Shown: positions 18,087 through 28,074, numbered from the stretch's first letter. The stretch: 64,000 nt of DNA from Streptomyces sp. NBC_01231 (GCA_035999765.1 CP108521.1:10168001-10232000), one strand, 5' to 3'. Numbers and translations are program-made. Notes: a model not told the origin generated them from the letters alone.

Positions 18087-19223
18087 TCAGCGAGTACCGA
18101 CCGCCGCGCGCACGGCCCGGCGGGCCAGCTGGCAGTCGTCGTGCAGCCGCCTCAGCAGCAGCCGCTGTTCCTCGCCGGACGGCGCGGCACCCGGGTGGGC
18201 TCCCGGTGCCGTCGGGGTCGTGTCGTGCATCGAACGCTGCACGGCCATCTCGTAGGTACGGATCTCACGGGTCAGTACCAGCATCAGGTTCACCAGGAAC
18301 GCGTCCCGCGAAGCCGGGCCCGCCGACTGGGCCAGCTGGCTGATCTGCCGCCTGGCCACCGGGGCGTCCCCGAGCACCGACCACAGCGTGGCCAGGTCGT
18401 ACCCCGGCAGATACCAGCCCGCGTGCTCCCAGTCCACCAGCACTGGACCGGCCGGGGACAGGAGGATGTTGGACAGGAGCGCGTCGCCGTGACAGAACTG
18501 GCCCATGCCCTGGCGGCCGGCGGTCGCCGCGATGCCGTGCAGCAGTTTCTGCAGGTCACCCAGATCCCGGTCGGTGAGCAGCCCCAGCTCGTGGTACCGG
18601 TTGATCCGGGTCGCGTAGTCGAGCGGGGCGTCGAAGGTGCCCGTCGGCGGACGCCAGGAGTTGAGCCGACAGACCGCGCCGAGCGCTGCTCTGATGTCCG
18701 CGCGGGGCGGGGCTTCGGCGGGATGCCGGTGCAGTGCCGCCACTCGTCCGGGCATCCGTTCGATGACGAGGGTGCAGTTGTCCGGGTCCGCGGCGATCAG
18801 CCTCGGCACCCGCACCGGGGGGCGGTGCCGGACGAACGAGCGGTATGCGGCTATCTCGTGGCGGATCCGCTCGGCCCACACGGGGGAGTGGTCCAGTAAA
18901 CACTTGGCGACGGCGGTGCTGCGTCCTGTCGTGCCGACCAGGAGAACGGAGCGTCCGCTGCGGCGCAACACCTGCACCGGGGCGAACTCCGGGCAGATCC
19001 GGTGCACCGACGCGATCGCCGTGCGCAGCTGGGCGCCCTGGGGGCCGGACAAGTCGAGTCTCCCGCTGAGCGGTTGGGTGCCGACCCCCGGAACGCGCCG
19101 CGTCCTTCCCGCACCGAGTACGGGGGCCGTCGGACGTGCGGGGTCGAGATAGGGGCCGCCACCCGCAGGCCGGGGATGCAGCGACCGGGGTGGGGCGGAC
19201 ACGGAGGACGATGCTGCGTACAT
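18087..19223 (-). CDS. Aminoglycoside-phosphotransferase-fold kinase with a TTA codon, 378 aa
   Basis: Protein-kinase-like APH family protein that probably phosphorylates a small molecule or acts as a regulatory kinase; the substrate is unknown. The catalytic loop [13 protein letters not shown] has the H-G-D...N pattern and LVDWEHAG has the metal-binding Asp. About 80 N-terminal residues are Pro/Gly-rich and not part of the fold. ATG 19223 is the best start, although the ribosome site is weak (AAGGGA 12 nt away). Codon 109 is TTA (minus strand 18899-18897), so translation should depend on the bldA tRNA. It is divergent from the NsdA-like regulator across 245 bp. Confidence 0.8.
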   Translation of the reverse strand: MYAASSSVSAPPRSLHPRPAGGGPYLDPARPTAPVLGAGRTRRVPGVGTQPLSGRLDLSGPQGAQLRTAIASVHRICPEFAPVQVLRRSGRSVLLVGTTGRSTAVAKCLLDHSPVWAERIRHEIAAYRSFVRHRPPVRVPRLIAADPDNCTLVIERMPGRVAALHRHPAEAPPRADIRAALGAVCRLNSWRPPTGTFDAPLDYATRINRYHELGLLTDRDLGDLQKLLHGIAATAGRQGMGQFCHGDALLSNILLSPAGPVLVDWEHAGWYLPGYDLATLWSVLGDAPVARRQISQLAQSAGPASRDAFLVNLMLVLTREIRTYEMAVQRSMHDTTPTAPGAHPGAAPSGEEQRLLLRRLHDDCQLARRAVRAAVGTR

Positions 19224-19468
19224 GGGGGAAACAGATCCCTTCGTGTGCCTGCGACGACAGTGCGCGCCCGGCCCGGTCGCCCCGGGTACACCCTGGGGAG
19301 TGCATCCGTGGTGCAAGGAAGGCGACCGGGTCGGGGTGGCGCATTCCTACCTGACACCCGATGCCCACTGGCACACCATCTGGCGCACCCTGGCGAACCG
19401 TGGCGAATAGTCGCCCGGCAACTCTCACCGGGCTACTGTCAACTCAGCCGAGTACCTGGGGGCTTGAC

Positions 19469-20962
19469 GTGAGCGGACAACCCAACACCCGCCTGTCGGA
19501 CCTGTTCGGCCTGGCCGGCTGGTCCAAGGGCGAACTCGCGAGGCTGGTCAACAAGCAGGCGGCGGCCATGGGCCACCCCCAGCTGTCGACCGACACCTCA
19601 CGGGTGCGGCGGTGGATCGACATGGGAGAGATCCCGCGCGATCCGGTGCCGCGGGTGTTGGCGGTCCTGTTCACCGAGCGTCTCGGCCGTGTCGTGACCA
19701 TCGAGGACCTCGGTCTGGCCCGGCACGGGCGTGCGGGAAAACGGCAGGGCGACGGGAATGAGGAACATCCCGACGGAGTGCCGTGGGCGCCCGAGCGGAC
19801 TGCTGCGGTCCTCACCGAATTCACGGGAATGGACCTCATGCTCAACCGACGCGGCTTGGTGGGCGCGGGCGCCGCGCTCGCCGCGGGATCCGCACTCAGC
19901 AGTGCCATGTACGACTGGCTGCACACCGATCCGGCTCTGACCGCCGACGCTCCCCAGTTCGACGACCCCCTGCACGCCGACCAAGCCGGGTTCGACCGCT
20001 ACGAGGCCGCACCCATCGGATCACAGGAGATCGAGGAACTGGAGCGCTCGGTCGAGGTGTTCCGGGCCTGGGACGCGGCCCGCGGCGGCGGCTTGCAACG
20101 CAAGGCAGTCGTGGGCCAGCTCAACGAGGTGGGCGGAATGCTCGCCTACCGGCACCCCGACCATCTCCAGCGGCGCCTGTGGGGCGTCGCCGCCAATCTG
20201 GCCGTCCTCGCGGGCTGGATGTCGCACGACGTCGGCCTGGAGCCCACGGCCCAGAAGTACTTCGTCATCGCCGCCCATGCCGCGAGAGAGGGCGGCGACC
20301 GGCCCCGCGCCGGGGAGGCGCTCTCCCGAGCGGCTCGCCAGATGGTGCACCTGGGCCGGCCCGACGACGCGCTCGACCTGATGAAGCTCGCCCAGTCCGG
20401 CTCCGGCGACGAGGTGCTGCCGCGGACCAGGGCGATGCTCTACACCATCGAGGCCTGGGCCCAGGCGTCCATGGGCAAGGGCCAGGCGATGCGCCGCACC
20501 CTCGGACAGGCGGAGGACCTCTTCGTCTCCGACCGGGGCGACGTGCCGCCGCCGAGCTGGATGCAGACCTTCAAGGAGGAGGACCTGTACGGCATGCAGG
20601 CCCTGGCCTACCGCACGCTGGCCGAGCACGATCCGGGCGCGGCCGTGCACGCCCAGCACTACGCGGAGAAGGCGCTGGCTCTCAGGGTCGACGGTCGCCA
20701 ACGGTCGAAGATCTTCGACTTCCTGTCCATGGCCTCCGCCTGCTTCATCGGCGACGACCCCGAGCAGGCGGACCGGTACGCACGGCTCGCCCTGGTGTCG
20801 ATGGGCTCCAACTCCTCCCACCGCACCTGGGACCGACTGCGCCAGATGTACCGGCTCACCGCCGAGTACTCCAGCTATCCGAGGATCAACGAACTGCGGG
20901 AGGAGATCAGGCAGGCCCTGCCCAGGCCCAAGGGCAGGGGCGGCAACACCGCACCGGCGTAG
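19469..20962 (+). CDS. NsdA-like regulatory protein with TPR-like region, 497 aa
   Basis: Streptomyces-type regulator. The N-terminal about 90 residues (LSDLFGLAGWSKGELARLVN; RRWIDMGEIPRDPVPRVLA) look like a small DNA-binding, XRE-like module. An Ala-rich hydrophobic segment follows at about residues 133-152 (RRGLVGAGAALAAGSAL). The remainder is helical and TPR-like with repeated A..HAREGG, ALSRAARQMVHLGRPDDAL type units. Length and architecture match NsdA, a negative regulator of sporulation and antibiotic production, but several paralogues exist and the neighbours here are not those of nsdA. GTG 19469 has a GGGGG site 6 nt upstream. The membrane-like segment may also be a buried helix. Confidence 0.7.
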   Translation: MSGQPNTRLSDLFGLAGWSKGELARLVNKQAAAMGHPQLSTDTSRVRRWIDMGEIPRDPVPRVLAVLFTERLGRVVTIEDLGLARHGRAGKRQGDGNEEHPDGVPWAPERTAAVLTEFTGMDLMLNRRGLVGAGAALAAGSALSSAMYDWLHTDPALTADAPQFDDPLHADQAGFDRYEAAPIGSQEIEELERSVEVFRAWDAARGGGLQRKAVVGQLNEVGGMLAYRHPDHLQRRLWGVAANLAVLAGWMSHDVGLEPTAQKYFVIAAHAAREGGDRPRAGEALSRAARQMVHLGRPDDALDLMKLAQSGSGDEVLPRTRAMLYTIEAWAQASMGKGQAMRRTLGQAEDLFVSDRGDVPPPSWMQTFKEEDLYGMQALAYRTLAEHDPGAAVHAQHYAEKALALRVDGRQRSKIFDFLSMASACFIGDDPEQADRYARLALVSMGSNSSHRTWDRLRQMYRLTAEYSSYPRINELREEIRQALPRPKGRGGNTAPA

Positions 20963-21052
20963 GGGCGGTGGCGTCCCGATCCCGTCGGGTGGTGGTTACC
21001 GACATCACGTTGGCGAGGCGGTGGTCAGGACGTCACCTCGGCGCGGGGGAGC

Positions 21053-22525
21053 TCAGCACATCACCTTGGCGACGAGCACGCAGGCGTCGTCCTCGCGCTC
21101 GTCCTCGCCGAACTCCTCCACGACCATCCGCACGCAGTCCTGAGCGGTGCGCGCCTCGTCCAAGCGCGGGGCCAGGTCGAGAAGACGGTTCGCGGCCGTC
21201 CCTCTCCCGTTCTCGGCGTCGCTCGGGTGGTGGGACTCCCATCGACCGGGCACCAGCCCCTCGGTGTGCAGCAGAAGGAGGTCCCCCGGCCGAAGGGCTT
21301 CCTCGGCCTGCTCGTAGACGGCACCGGAGGTCGCGCCGAGCAGGACGCCCGCCGGTGGGCGCAGCCTGCGTCCCGTCCCGTCGCGGAACAGCAGCGGGGC
21401 GGGATGTCCGGCCTGCGCCCACACCAGGGTGCGGGTCTCGGGCCGGTAGCGGCAGCAGACCGCGCTGCCGAGGGCGGGCTGCACGGTGGCGTCGAGCAAC
21501 TGGTTGAGCAAGGCCATCAGTTGGCCGGGCTGGGTGCCGGCCACGGCCATGCCGCGGACGGCACCCAGCAGGGTCGCCATGCCGGAGGTCACGGCGACCC
21601 CGTGGCCGGTGAGGTCACCGACGCTGAGGAGGGTCTCGCCGTCGGCGAGCTCCAGGGCGTCGTACCAGTCACCGCCGATCAGGGCACTCGCCGTCGACGG
21701 CAGGTAGTGCGCCGCGAGGTCGAGTGTCTCCGGTCCCTGGTGCGGGAGCCGCAGGGAGCCGCGCCACGGCGGCAGCACGGCTTCCTGCAGCTCGACCGCG
21801 AGCCGGTGCTCGGTCTGCGCGTGGTGCCGGTGGCGTTGTAACGAGTCACGGGTCTCGCTCACCGTCCGCTGGCTACGGCGCAGTTCACTGACGTCCCGCA
21901 GCACCGCCCACATCGAAGCGGTGCTGCCGTCAGGGTCGAGCACGGGCTCGCCCATCATGTGTACGGTCCGTATGTCGCCGCCCGGGCGCACGATCCGGAA
22001 CTCCCCGTCGATCGGCTTGGCGTCGACGAGGCAGTCGGTGACCATCGTCGTCAGCCCCGGTCGGTCCGCGTCCCACACCAGGGACGGCAGCTCGTCGAGC
22101 GTCAGCGGGGGAGCCGCGGGGTCACGGCCCAGGATCTCGTAGAGCTCGCTGGACCAACTGGCTTCGTCCGTAAGGAGGTTCCACTCCGCGCTGCCCACCC
22201 GGCTGAGCAGCGAGCCGCGCCCGGGAGCGGGCGGCACGGCTCGAACGGCGGATTCCGGCTCCGGCGACGTGGATGCGGCGGGCACGGGCGGCGGACCGTC
22301 CCGCAGCTGGGCCAAGTGCTCGTCCAGGTCCTTGAGTTGGTGCAGTGCCAGGTCGTACAGCGCGCGCTGCCAGCGGTCCTGGGGGTCCGAGCCGTCCGGC
22401 CGCGTGTCCTGTCGTACGGCGTCCATGTCGCCCTTGAGTCGCCGCGTCTGCGAGATGAGCGCGTCGACCGAGCCGCGTCCTGGCGGCTGGGCGGCTGGGC
22501 GGTCCGCAGAGAGGTGGGACGACAT
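21053..22525 (-). CDS. PAS-SpoIIE family PP2C phosphatase with a TTA codon, 490 aa
   Basis: Predicted serine phosphatase that dephosphorylates an anti-anti-sigma (SpoIIAA/RsbV-like) protein, feeding a SigB/F-type sigma switch. A helical N-terminus (QTRRLKGDMDAVRQ) precedes a PAS domain (about residues 110-225, ending in VLRDVSELRRSQRTVSE). The SpoIIE domain spans about 240-490 with IGGDWYDALELADG, SVGDLTGHG and the closing DDACVLVAK, all three carrying PP2C metal Asp residues. ATG 22525 has GGAG upstream. Codon 229 is TTA (21841-21839 on the minus strand), so it is a candidate bldA target. It converges with the NsdA-like gene. Confidence 0.87.
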   Translation of the reverse strand: MSSHLSADRPAAQPPGRGSVDALISQTRRLKGDMDAVRQDTRPDGSDPQDRWQRALYDLALHQLKDLDEHLAQLRDGPPPVPAASTSPEPESAVRAVPPAPGRGSLLSRVGSAEWNLLTDEASWSSELYEILGRDPAAPPLTLDELPSLVWDADRPGLTTMVTDCLVDAKPIDGEFRIVRPGGDIRTVHMMGEPVLDPDGSTASMWAVLRDVSELRRSQRTVSETRDSLQRHRHHAQTEHRLAVELQEAVLPPWRGSLRLPHQGPETLDLAAHYLPSTASALIGGDWYDALELADGETLLSVGDLTGHGVAVTSGMATLLGAVRGMAVAGTQPGQLMALLNQLLDATVQPALGSAVCCRYRPETRTLVWAQAGHPAPLLFRDGTGRRLRPPAGVLLGATSGAVYEQAEEALRPGDLLLLHTEGLVPGRWESHHPSDAENGRGTAANRLLDLAPRLDEARTAQDCVRMVVEEFGEDEREDDACVLVAKVMC

Positions 22526-22874
22526 GACGCACTCCGATGCGGGACGGTACGACCAAGGCGGACGGAAGGACCGGTTACGACTGTTGCACAGCCCGCGACG
22601 CACTGTAAGGGATTTGGCAACACACGATCCGGTGGTGCTTCTGGCATATGCCACAGTCTTCACGGAGCGGTCGGATCCCGCGCCTGCGGAGGGTGCGGGG
22701 TGAGTCAAGTCGTAGGTTTCGTACGGGACTTGAGGGTCGCCGCGATAGTTCACTTATGTGTTCGACGGCCTTGTGTTCTAAGGAGTGTGGCACAGGGGGC
22801 CCGGATCCAGACCGCCGTCTTTCGCGTGACTCAGGTCACACCCATCCCTCTCTGTGAGGGCCCACGCGCGGAGA
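22526..22874. other. Intergenic region upstream of the SpoIIE gene
   Basis: 349 bp with no convincing ORF. It holds the promoter zone of the leftward SpoIIE gene, including a 12-bp perfect palindrome at 22642-22653, and the 3' flank of the baeRF gene. GTGAC-N4-GTCAC at 22826-22839 is too short to call a terminator. Confidence 0.6.
22642..22653 (-). promoter_or_regulatory. 12-bp palindrome TGGCATATGCCA upstream of SpoIIE gene
   Basis: Perfect palindrome about 120 bp upstream of the SpoIIE start. It is AT-centred in GC-rich DNA, which fits a protein-binding site. No known box is assigned. Confidence 0.35.
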
Positions 22875-23972
22875 TCAGTACCGCAGGACAGCCGCCATCC
22901 CCTCGGCTTCGCCGAGGGTGCCGTCCGGTACGAACCGCACGTCGGCGCCGGTCTCCAGGCACTGTTCGACGATCTCGTCCACGATGTCCTCGCGGGCGTC
23001 GAGGTCGCCGCTCACGGCCGGGATCAGATGGTCGCCGTCGTCGTCACGCACCGTCACCCGGTAGTTCTCCTCGACGGCGAGCAGCCGCACGCGGCCTTCC
23101 CGGGCGCTCTGCCAGAGCTCGTCGACGCCGGCCGCGAACGCCCGGTGTCCCCTTGCCGACTCAAGGGCGCGTGCCACCGTGTCGGTACTCCTGAGGGCCT
23201 CGGCGGCGACCAGCGGCCGGACCGCCTGCCACACGGTCTCGGGGGTGCCGTGGGCGAGTCCGCCGTGCGGTAGGTGCACGGCCTCCCTGGTGACGCCGCC
23301 GACCTCGTCCAGGGCGGAGAGCGCGGCCGGCTCACCGGTCACGTACAGCGTCCGTTCGTCGTCGCGCAGCACCGCGCTCATCGCCGTGTCCGCCGAACGC
23401 AGGAAATGGCGGGTGTCCTCGTCCTGGAAGGTGCTGGGCAGGTCGCCGATCCGTTCCTGGCGTTCGGCGTCGAAGTTGTCGCGGCTCCTGGCCAGCGGGA
23501 ATTCACCGGTGCGGGCCTCGGAAACCCGGTCCGTGCCGCCGTTCCACAGGGTGGCGCGGTCGGCGGAGACCGAGAGCACCCAGAACGGGCGCTCGGCGGC
23601 CTGTGCGGACACCAGGTTGCGGGTCAGGAACGTGTCGGAAAGCACCACACGTTCGGGCACGGGCCTGGGCAGCGACCACACATGGTGCTCCCCTGGCGCC
23701 GCGTAGATCACCAGGCCGTCCTCGGCGTGCGCCAGATCCACCTCGGTGACGGCCTGGTCGAGGTGGCGGGTGACAGCCATGCGCCGCTCCCGGGGGACCG
23801 CGGGATCGGCCTCCAGCTGCCGCTTGGCCTCAGCCACCACGTTGCGCAGCCGGACCCGGTCCTGGGCGTTGTCGGGTTCACGGCGATGTGTGGGCGTCAG
23901 CACGGACACCGCGGGATAGGGGCGCGGGCGGCGCAGTCCAGTGAGGGTCGCGGGGCTGAGTGCGTGCTCCAT
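22875..23972 (-). CDS. baeRF-type (bacterial eRF1-like) protein, 365 aa
   Basis: Resembles the baeRF3-type bacterial relatives of archaeo-eukaryotic release factor 1, often mislabelled as chemotaxis proteins. Features: PYPAVSVLTPTHRREPDN near the N-terminus, a central domain with FWVLSVSADRATLWNGG, and a C-terminal segment RVRLLAVEENYR...VSGDLDAREDIVDEIVEQ. The family is thought to act at stalled or hibernating ribosomes, but this is not proved for this protein. No signal peptide or membrane segment. The gene is monocistronic, upstream of and in line with the SpoIIE gene. ATG 23972 is the only good start. Confidence 0.7.
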   Translation of the reverse strand: MEHALSPATLTGLRRPRPYPAVSVLTPTHRREPDNAQDRVRLRNVVAEAKRQLEADPAVPRERRMAVTRHLDQAVTEVDLAHAEDGLVIYAAPGEHHVWSLPRPVPERVVLSDTFLTRNLVSAQAAERPFWVLSVSADRATLWNGGTDRVSEARTGEFPLARSRDNFDAERQERIGDLPSTFQDEDTRHFLRSADTAMSAVLRDDERTLYVTGEPAALSALDEVGGVTREAVHLPHGGLAHGTPETVWQAVRPLVAAEALRSTDTVARALESARGHRAFAAGVDELWQSAREGRVRLLAVEENYRVTVRDDDGDHLIPAVSGDLDAREDIVDEIVEQCLETGADVRFVPDGTLGEAEGMAAVLRY

Positions 23973-24325
23973 ATGAGCACCATAGGGCCGATTCCAGGTT
24001 CAGGCATTTGGGGCAATCCGCTGGCGTCGACGGACGCCGGTGGAACTTGGGGAAGTGTTTGCCGTTGGCTGAATCATGATCCGATCCGCCCGGCGGGAAG
24101 CGTTTCGGCGGTTATCGCGGACGCAAAGCGCGGCCGAAAGTGCGGGGGTGGGGGCGGCGCCCGTGTTACGCGCACGTTGACCCGCCTCCGGGGTGTGACA
24201 CACGCTCGACATATAGGTGCTAGTTACAACTGGTTTTCCGGGAGGGTTTGTCAAGGGCGTGTCACCGGTGAAAAGCCGCAGGTGGCCGTCCATGCCCTCC
24301 ACGAACCGGACAGCAGGAGGTACAT
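23973..24325. other. Intergenic region between baeRF gene and asnB (divergent promoters)
   Basis: 353 bp without a gene. An AT-rich island (CATATAGGTGCTAGTTACAA, 24210-24229) follows TTGACC (24177) and GTGACA (24195), either of which could serve as a -35 for asnB, but spacing is not ideal. AGGAGG at 24315-24320 is the asnB ribosome site. Confidence 0.5.
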
Positions 24326-26170
24326 ATGTGCGGCATCACCGGCTGGGTCTCATTCGACCGCGATCTGCGCGCCGAGTCCGCCACATTAAATGCGATGACC
24401 GAGACGATGGCGTGCCGCGGTCCGGACGACCGTGGCGTCTGGGCGCAGGGACCCGCGGCCCTCGGACACCGCAGGCTCGCCATCATCGACCTGCCCGGGG
24501 GCCGACAGCCGATGACGGCCGACACCCCGCACGGCACCGTCGCGCTCGTGTACTCGGGAGAGACCTACAACTTCACCGAGCTGCGCCGCGAACTCACCGC
24601 ACGCGGCCACCACTTCACCACCGACTCCGACACCGAGGTCGTGCTGCGGGGCTACCTCGAATGGGGCGACGCGGTGGCAGAGCGCCTCAACGGCATGTAC
24701 GCCTTCGCCATCTGGGACGGCCGCGCCGACAAGCTCGTCATGATCCGCGACCGCATGGGCATCAAGCCCTTCTACTACCACCCCACCCCCGACGGCGTCC
24801 TCTTCGGCTCCGAACCCAAGGCGATCCTCGCCAACCCGCTGGCTCCGGCACGGGTGCGCCTCGACGGACTGCGTGAACTCTTCACCATGATCAAGACGCC
24901 CGGTCACGCCGTGTGGGACGGCATGCGCGAGGTCGAGCCCGGCACCGTCGTCACCGTCGACCGCTCGGGCCTCAGCCGTCGCGCCTACTGGGAACTGGAG
25001 ACCCGCCCCCACACCGACGACCGCGACACCACGGTCGCCACCGTCCGTGAGCTCCTCGACGACATCGTGCGCCGCCAACTCGTCGCCGACGTCCCCCGCT
25101 GCACCCTGCTCTCCGGCGGCCTCGACTCCTCCGCGATGACCGCGCTCGCCGCCCGGCAGCTCGGCGAGCGCGGGGAGCGGGTCCGCAGCTTCGCCGTCGA
25201 CTTCGCGGGACAGGCGGACCGCTTCGTCGCCGACGAACTGCGCGGCACCCCCGACACGCCCTTCGTGCACGACGTGGCCCGCGCTTCCGGCACCGACCAC
25301 CAGGACATCGTGCTCGACGCACAGGCCCTGGCGGACCCCGCGATCCGTGCGCAGGTGATCCGGGCCCGCGACCTGCCCATGGGCTTCGGCGACATGGACG
25401 CCTCCCTGTACCAGCTGTTCCGGGCCATCCGCGAGCGTTCCACGGTCGCCCTGTCCGGGGAGTCCGCCGACGAGGTCTTCGGCGGCTATCTGCAGTTCTT
25501 CGACGAGGAGGCCAGGCGCGCCGACACCTTCCCCTGGCTGGTCCAGTTCGGCCGGCACTTCGGTGAGGACGCCGATGTCCTGCGCCCGGAGCTCAGCAAG
25601 GCCCTCGACCTGGAGTCGTACGTCGCCGACGGCTACCGCACCGCCGTCTCCGGCATCCGCCGCCTCGAGGGCGAGAGCGACTTCGAGTACCGGATGCGCC
25701 AGATCTGCCACCTCCACCTGACCCGGTTCGTACGGATCCTGCTCGATCGCAAGGACCGCGCCAGCATGGCCGTCGGCCTGGAGGTGAGGGTGCCGTTCTG
25801 CGACCACCGGCTCGTCGAGTACGTGTACAACACCCCCTGGTCGCTGAAGTCCTTCGACGGACGGGAGAAGAGCCTGCTCAGGGAGGCGACCGCGGACGTG
25901 ATCCCGAAGTCCGTGTACGACAGGGTCAAGAGCCCCTACCCCTCCACCCAGGACCCCGCGTACGCGACCGCCCTCCAGGACCAGGCCAAGGACCTCCTCG
26001 CCCGGCCCGACCACCCGGTCTTCGACCTCGTCGACCGGGAACGGCTGAGCAGCTCCGCCCACCATGACGCCCCGGTGAGCACCCAGGCGGCGCGACGCGG
26101 TCTCGAGCGGACCCTCGACCTGGCGCTGTGGCTCGACCTCTACGAGCCCGAGGTCGTGCTGAGCGACTGA
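24326..26170 (+). CDS. asnB: Glutamine-hydrolysing asparagine synthetase with TTA codon 21, 614 aa
   Basis: Class II amidotransferase: glutamine is hydrolysed by the N-terminal Ntn domain (Cys2, sequence MCGITG) and the ammonia is used to amidate aspartate. The C-terminal synthetase domain has the PP-loop SGGLDSS at residues 263-269, then GESADEVFGGY and EVRVPFCDHRLVEY. Length is normal. AGGAGG sits 5 nt before ATG 24326. Codon 21 is TTA (24386-24388), near the 5' end where scarce Leu-UUA tRNA would block translation most, so this copy may be under bldA control rather than purely housekeeping. An AsnB-like role in modifying cell wall or a natural product is possible. No biosynthetic genes are adjacent. 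Confidence 0.92.
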   Translation: MCGITGWVSFDRDLRAESATLNAMTETMACRGPDDRGVWAQGPAALGHRRLAIIDLPGGRQPMTADTPHGTVALVYSGETYNFTELRRELTARGHHFTTDSDTEVVLRGYLEWGDAVAERLNGMYAFAIWDGRADKLVMIRDRMGIKPFYYHPTPDGVLFGSEPKAILANPLAPARVRLDGLRELFTMIKTPGHAVWDGMREVEPGTVVTVDRSGLSRRAYWELETRPHTDDRDTTVATVRELLDDIVRRQLVADVPRCTLLSGGLDSSAMTALAARQLGERGERVRSFAVDFAGQADRFVADELRGTPDTPFVHDVARASGTDHQDIVLDAQALADPAIRAQVIRARDLPMGFGDMDASLYQLFRAIRERSTVALSGESADEVFGGYLQFFDEEARRADTFPWLVQFGRHFGEDADVLRPELSKALDLESYVADGYRTAVSGIRRLEGESDFEYRMRQICHLHLTRFVRILLDRKDRASMAVGLEVRVPFCDHRLVEYVYNTPWSLKSFDGREKSLLREATADVIPKSVYDRVKSPYPSTQDPAYATALQDQAKDLLARPDHPVFDLVDRERLSSSAHHDAPVSTQAARRGLERTLDLALWLDLYEPEVVLSD

Positions 26171-26201
26171 GCCGCATCGCCGGGTACCGGACCGCCGGAC
26201 G

Positions 26202-27803
26202 TCATTCGCGGACGCCCTCGGGCCCGCAGGAGCTGCCGTCCGGCGGGAGTGAGCCGTACAACAGGAACGCGACGACCTTCCCGTGCACACACTTGGAGGA
26301 CGCGTAACCCGTGTGTCCCTCGCCCTTGTTGTCGAGCACCACGGCCGAGTCGCCCAGCCGCCGGGCCGTCTCCACGGTCCAGCGGTAGGGCGTCGCCGGG
26401 TCGCCCCGGGTACCCACGAGGAGCATCTTCGCGGTCCGTACGTCCCGGACCTCCTCGCGGATGTAGTCGGTGCCCTTGGGGCGGCCGTAGCACATCAGGT
26501 ACTCGGTGAGCCGGTAGCGGCCGAAGACCGCGGAGGCCTGTTCGTACTCGGCGCGCAACCGGCCGAGGTTCCGGGTGATCTGGTCGGCGTCGGGGCGGTC
26601 CGGATCGTCCGCGCAGTTGATCGCCATCAGCGCCGCCGGAAGATTGTCGGGAGGCACGTCGTCCTGGTCGACTAGTGCACCGTGCGTCCCGGCGCCGCCC
26701 CGCACGCCGGACGCCCGGAACGCGGATCCGCCGCCCAAGAACCCGAGAAGGGCCCGGGCGTCACCGTCCTCCACCAGGGAGGCGAGCGCCCGCTCCAACG
26801 AGGGCCACAACTCCTCGCTGTAGAGAGCCTGGCTGAGCGCGCCGACGAGATCCTGCCCGGTGAAGTCCTCGCCGAAGTCCGTCGGTACCGGGTTCTGGTC
26901 GAGCGAGGCGACGAGCCGTACGACCTCCTCCCGGGCCGAGCGGGCATCGGTGCCGAAAGGACAGGCGATGTCCTCCACGCACCAGTTGACGAAGTCCTCC
27001 AGCGCTCGCTGCTGCCCCGCGGCACCCGCCACGCCCTGCTCGGACAGCGGCTCGGTGAGCGTGTCCACACCATCGAGCGCCAACCGGCCGACCTTTTCGG
27101 GGAACTGGGCCGCGTACACCGCGCCGAGCCGTGTTCCGTAGGAGAAGCCGAGGTAGTTGAGCTTCTTGTCGCCGAGGGCCTGGCGCATCACGTCCAGGTC
27201 GCGGGAGGCGTTCACCGTGCCGATGTGCGGGAGGACCTGCCCGGAGTGCTTGGCGCACGAGGTGGCCGCCCTGCGGACGTGTTCGAGCATGGCCTTCGGA
27301 TCATCGGTGACGTCGACATCGCTGCCCCCGTCCGTCAGCAGGACGGAGTCGGTGGGGACGTCGCCGCAACTGACCGGCGAGGACCTGCCGACGCCGCGGG
27401 GGTCGAAGGACACCACGTCGTAGCCGTTCGTCAGATCCATGAAGTCGTCGCCTCCGGCGGCGAGTTCGGCGACTCCCGCGCTGCCGGGGCCGCCGAAGTT
27501 CAGCAGCACCGACCCGTGTGACGGGCCGGTCGCCCGATAGCGGGCGAGTGCCAGATCAAGGGTGGCGCCCCGCGGCTTCGTGTAGTCGAGGGGGACGGTG
27601 ACCTTCCCGCACTGCAGCTCCTCGGGCATGTCGACGCCTTCGCACTTCGCCCACGTCACCTTCTGGTGGTAGAACCGCGACACATCGGGTTCGGAGCCGT
27701 CCGAGGGTCTCGCCGGAAGCCCCGCGCCGAGCAGGGCCAGCCCGGCCGCCGAGGTGATCGCGCAGCGCCGGAGGGTGGGGCGCGTCGACAGCTTGGACAG
27801 CAT
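26202..27803 (-). CDS. Secreted alpha/beta hydrolase, tripeptidyl aminopeptidase (Tap/SlpD) type, 533 aa
   Basis: Exported serine exopeptidase of the S33 family, expected to remove N-terminal peptides from extracellular proteins or peptides. A signal peptide (RRCAITSAAGLALLGAGLPA) is present without a lipobox Cys, unlike the lipoprotein members SlpD/SlpE. The nucleophile is Ser221 (GFSYGT) with the oxyanion GGPGSAG. Asp468 (GTRGDPATPY) and His497 (GEGHTGY) complete the triad. A late CVHGKVVAFL is the Tap-type C-terminal disulfide region. The start ATG 27803 is preceded by GGAGGC. Convergent to asnB, 31 bp apart. Confidence 0.87.
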   Translation of the reverse strand: MLSKLSTRPTLRRCAITSAAGLALLGAGLPARPSDGSEPDVSRFYHQKVTWAKCEGVDMPEELQCGKVTVPLDYTKPRGATLDLALARYRATGPSHGSVLLNFGGPGSAGVAELAAGGDDFMDLTNGYDVVSFDPRGVGRSSPVSCGDVPTDSVLLTDGGSDVDVTDDPKAMLEHVRRAATSCAKHSGQVLPHIGTVNASRDLDVMRQALGDKKLNYLGFSYGTRLGAVYAAQFPEKVGRLALDGVDTLTEPLSEQGVAGAAGQQRALEDFVNWCVEDIACPFGTDARSAREEVVRLVASLDQNPVPTDFGEDFTGQDLVGALSQALYSEELWPSLERALASLVEDGDARALLGFLGGGSAFRASGVRGGAGTHGALVDQDDVPPDNLPAALMAINCADDPDRPDADQITRNLGRLRAEYEQASAVFGRYRLTEYLMCYGRPKGTDYIREEVRDVRTAKMLLVGTRGDPATPYRWTVETARRLGDSAVVLDNKGEGHTGYASSKCVHGKVVAFLLYGSLPPDGSSCGPEGVRE

Positions 27804-28074
27804 CGATGCCTCCAGGGACGCCCGTCGCGGACCGGGGAGCGGCGCCCTCGATCACGATAGGCGGACCTCGCAGCGCACGCCTCCGGGCCAGCGGGATCGC
27901 GGTGACTGGCCTACCCTGCGCCCTCTCCTCGCGCATACGGCGGTTCTGCCGCCAGTTCGATAACCACGACGCTCGATGGGGTGAAAGGCCGATAAGCCAT
28001 AACTCGGATGGTTCAACCGCGTTCTACCCGGTGCGGGTGAGTGCCCGCGACCATGTCTGGAAGGCAGGGAACCT

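Noticed and set aside
16343..18343. 666-codon + strand ORF opposite the amidase gene
   Set aside because: Antisense shadow of the amidase; high-GC third positions keep it open, and its composition (Arg, Gly, Val) has no domain.
22826..22839. GTGAC-N4-GTCAC as terminator of the baeRF gene
   Set aside because: Only 5-bp arms and no further extension, expected by chance in this length.
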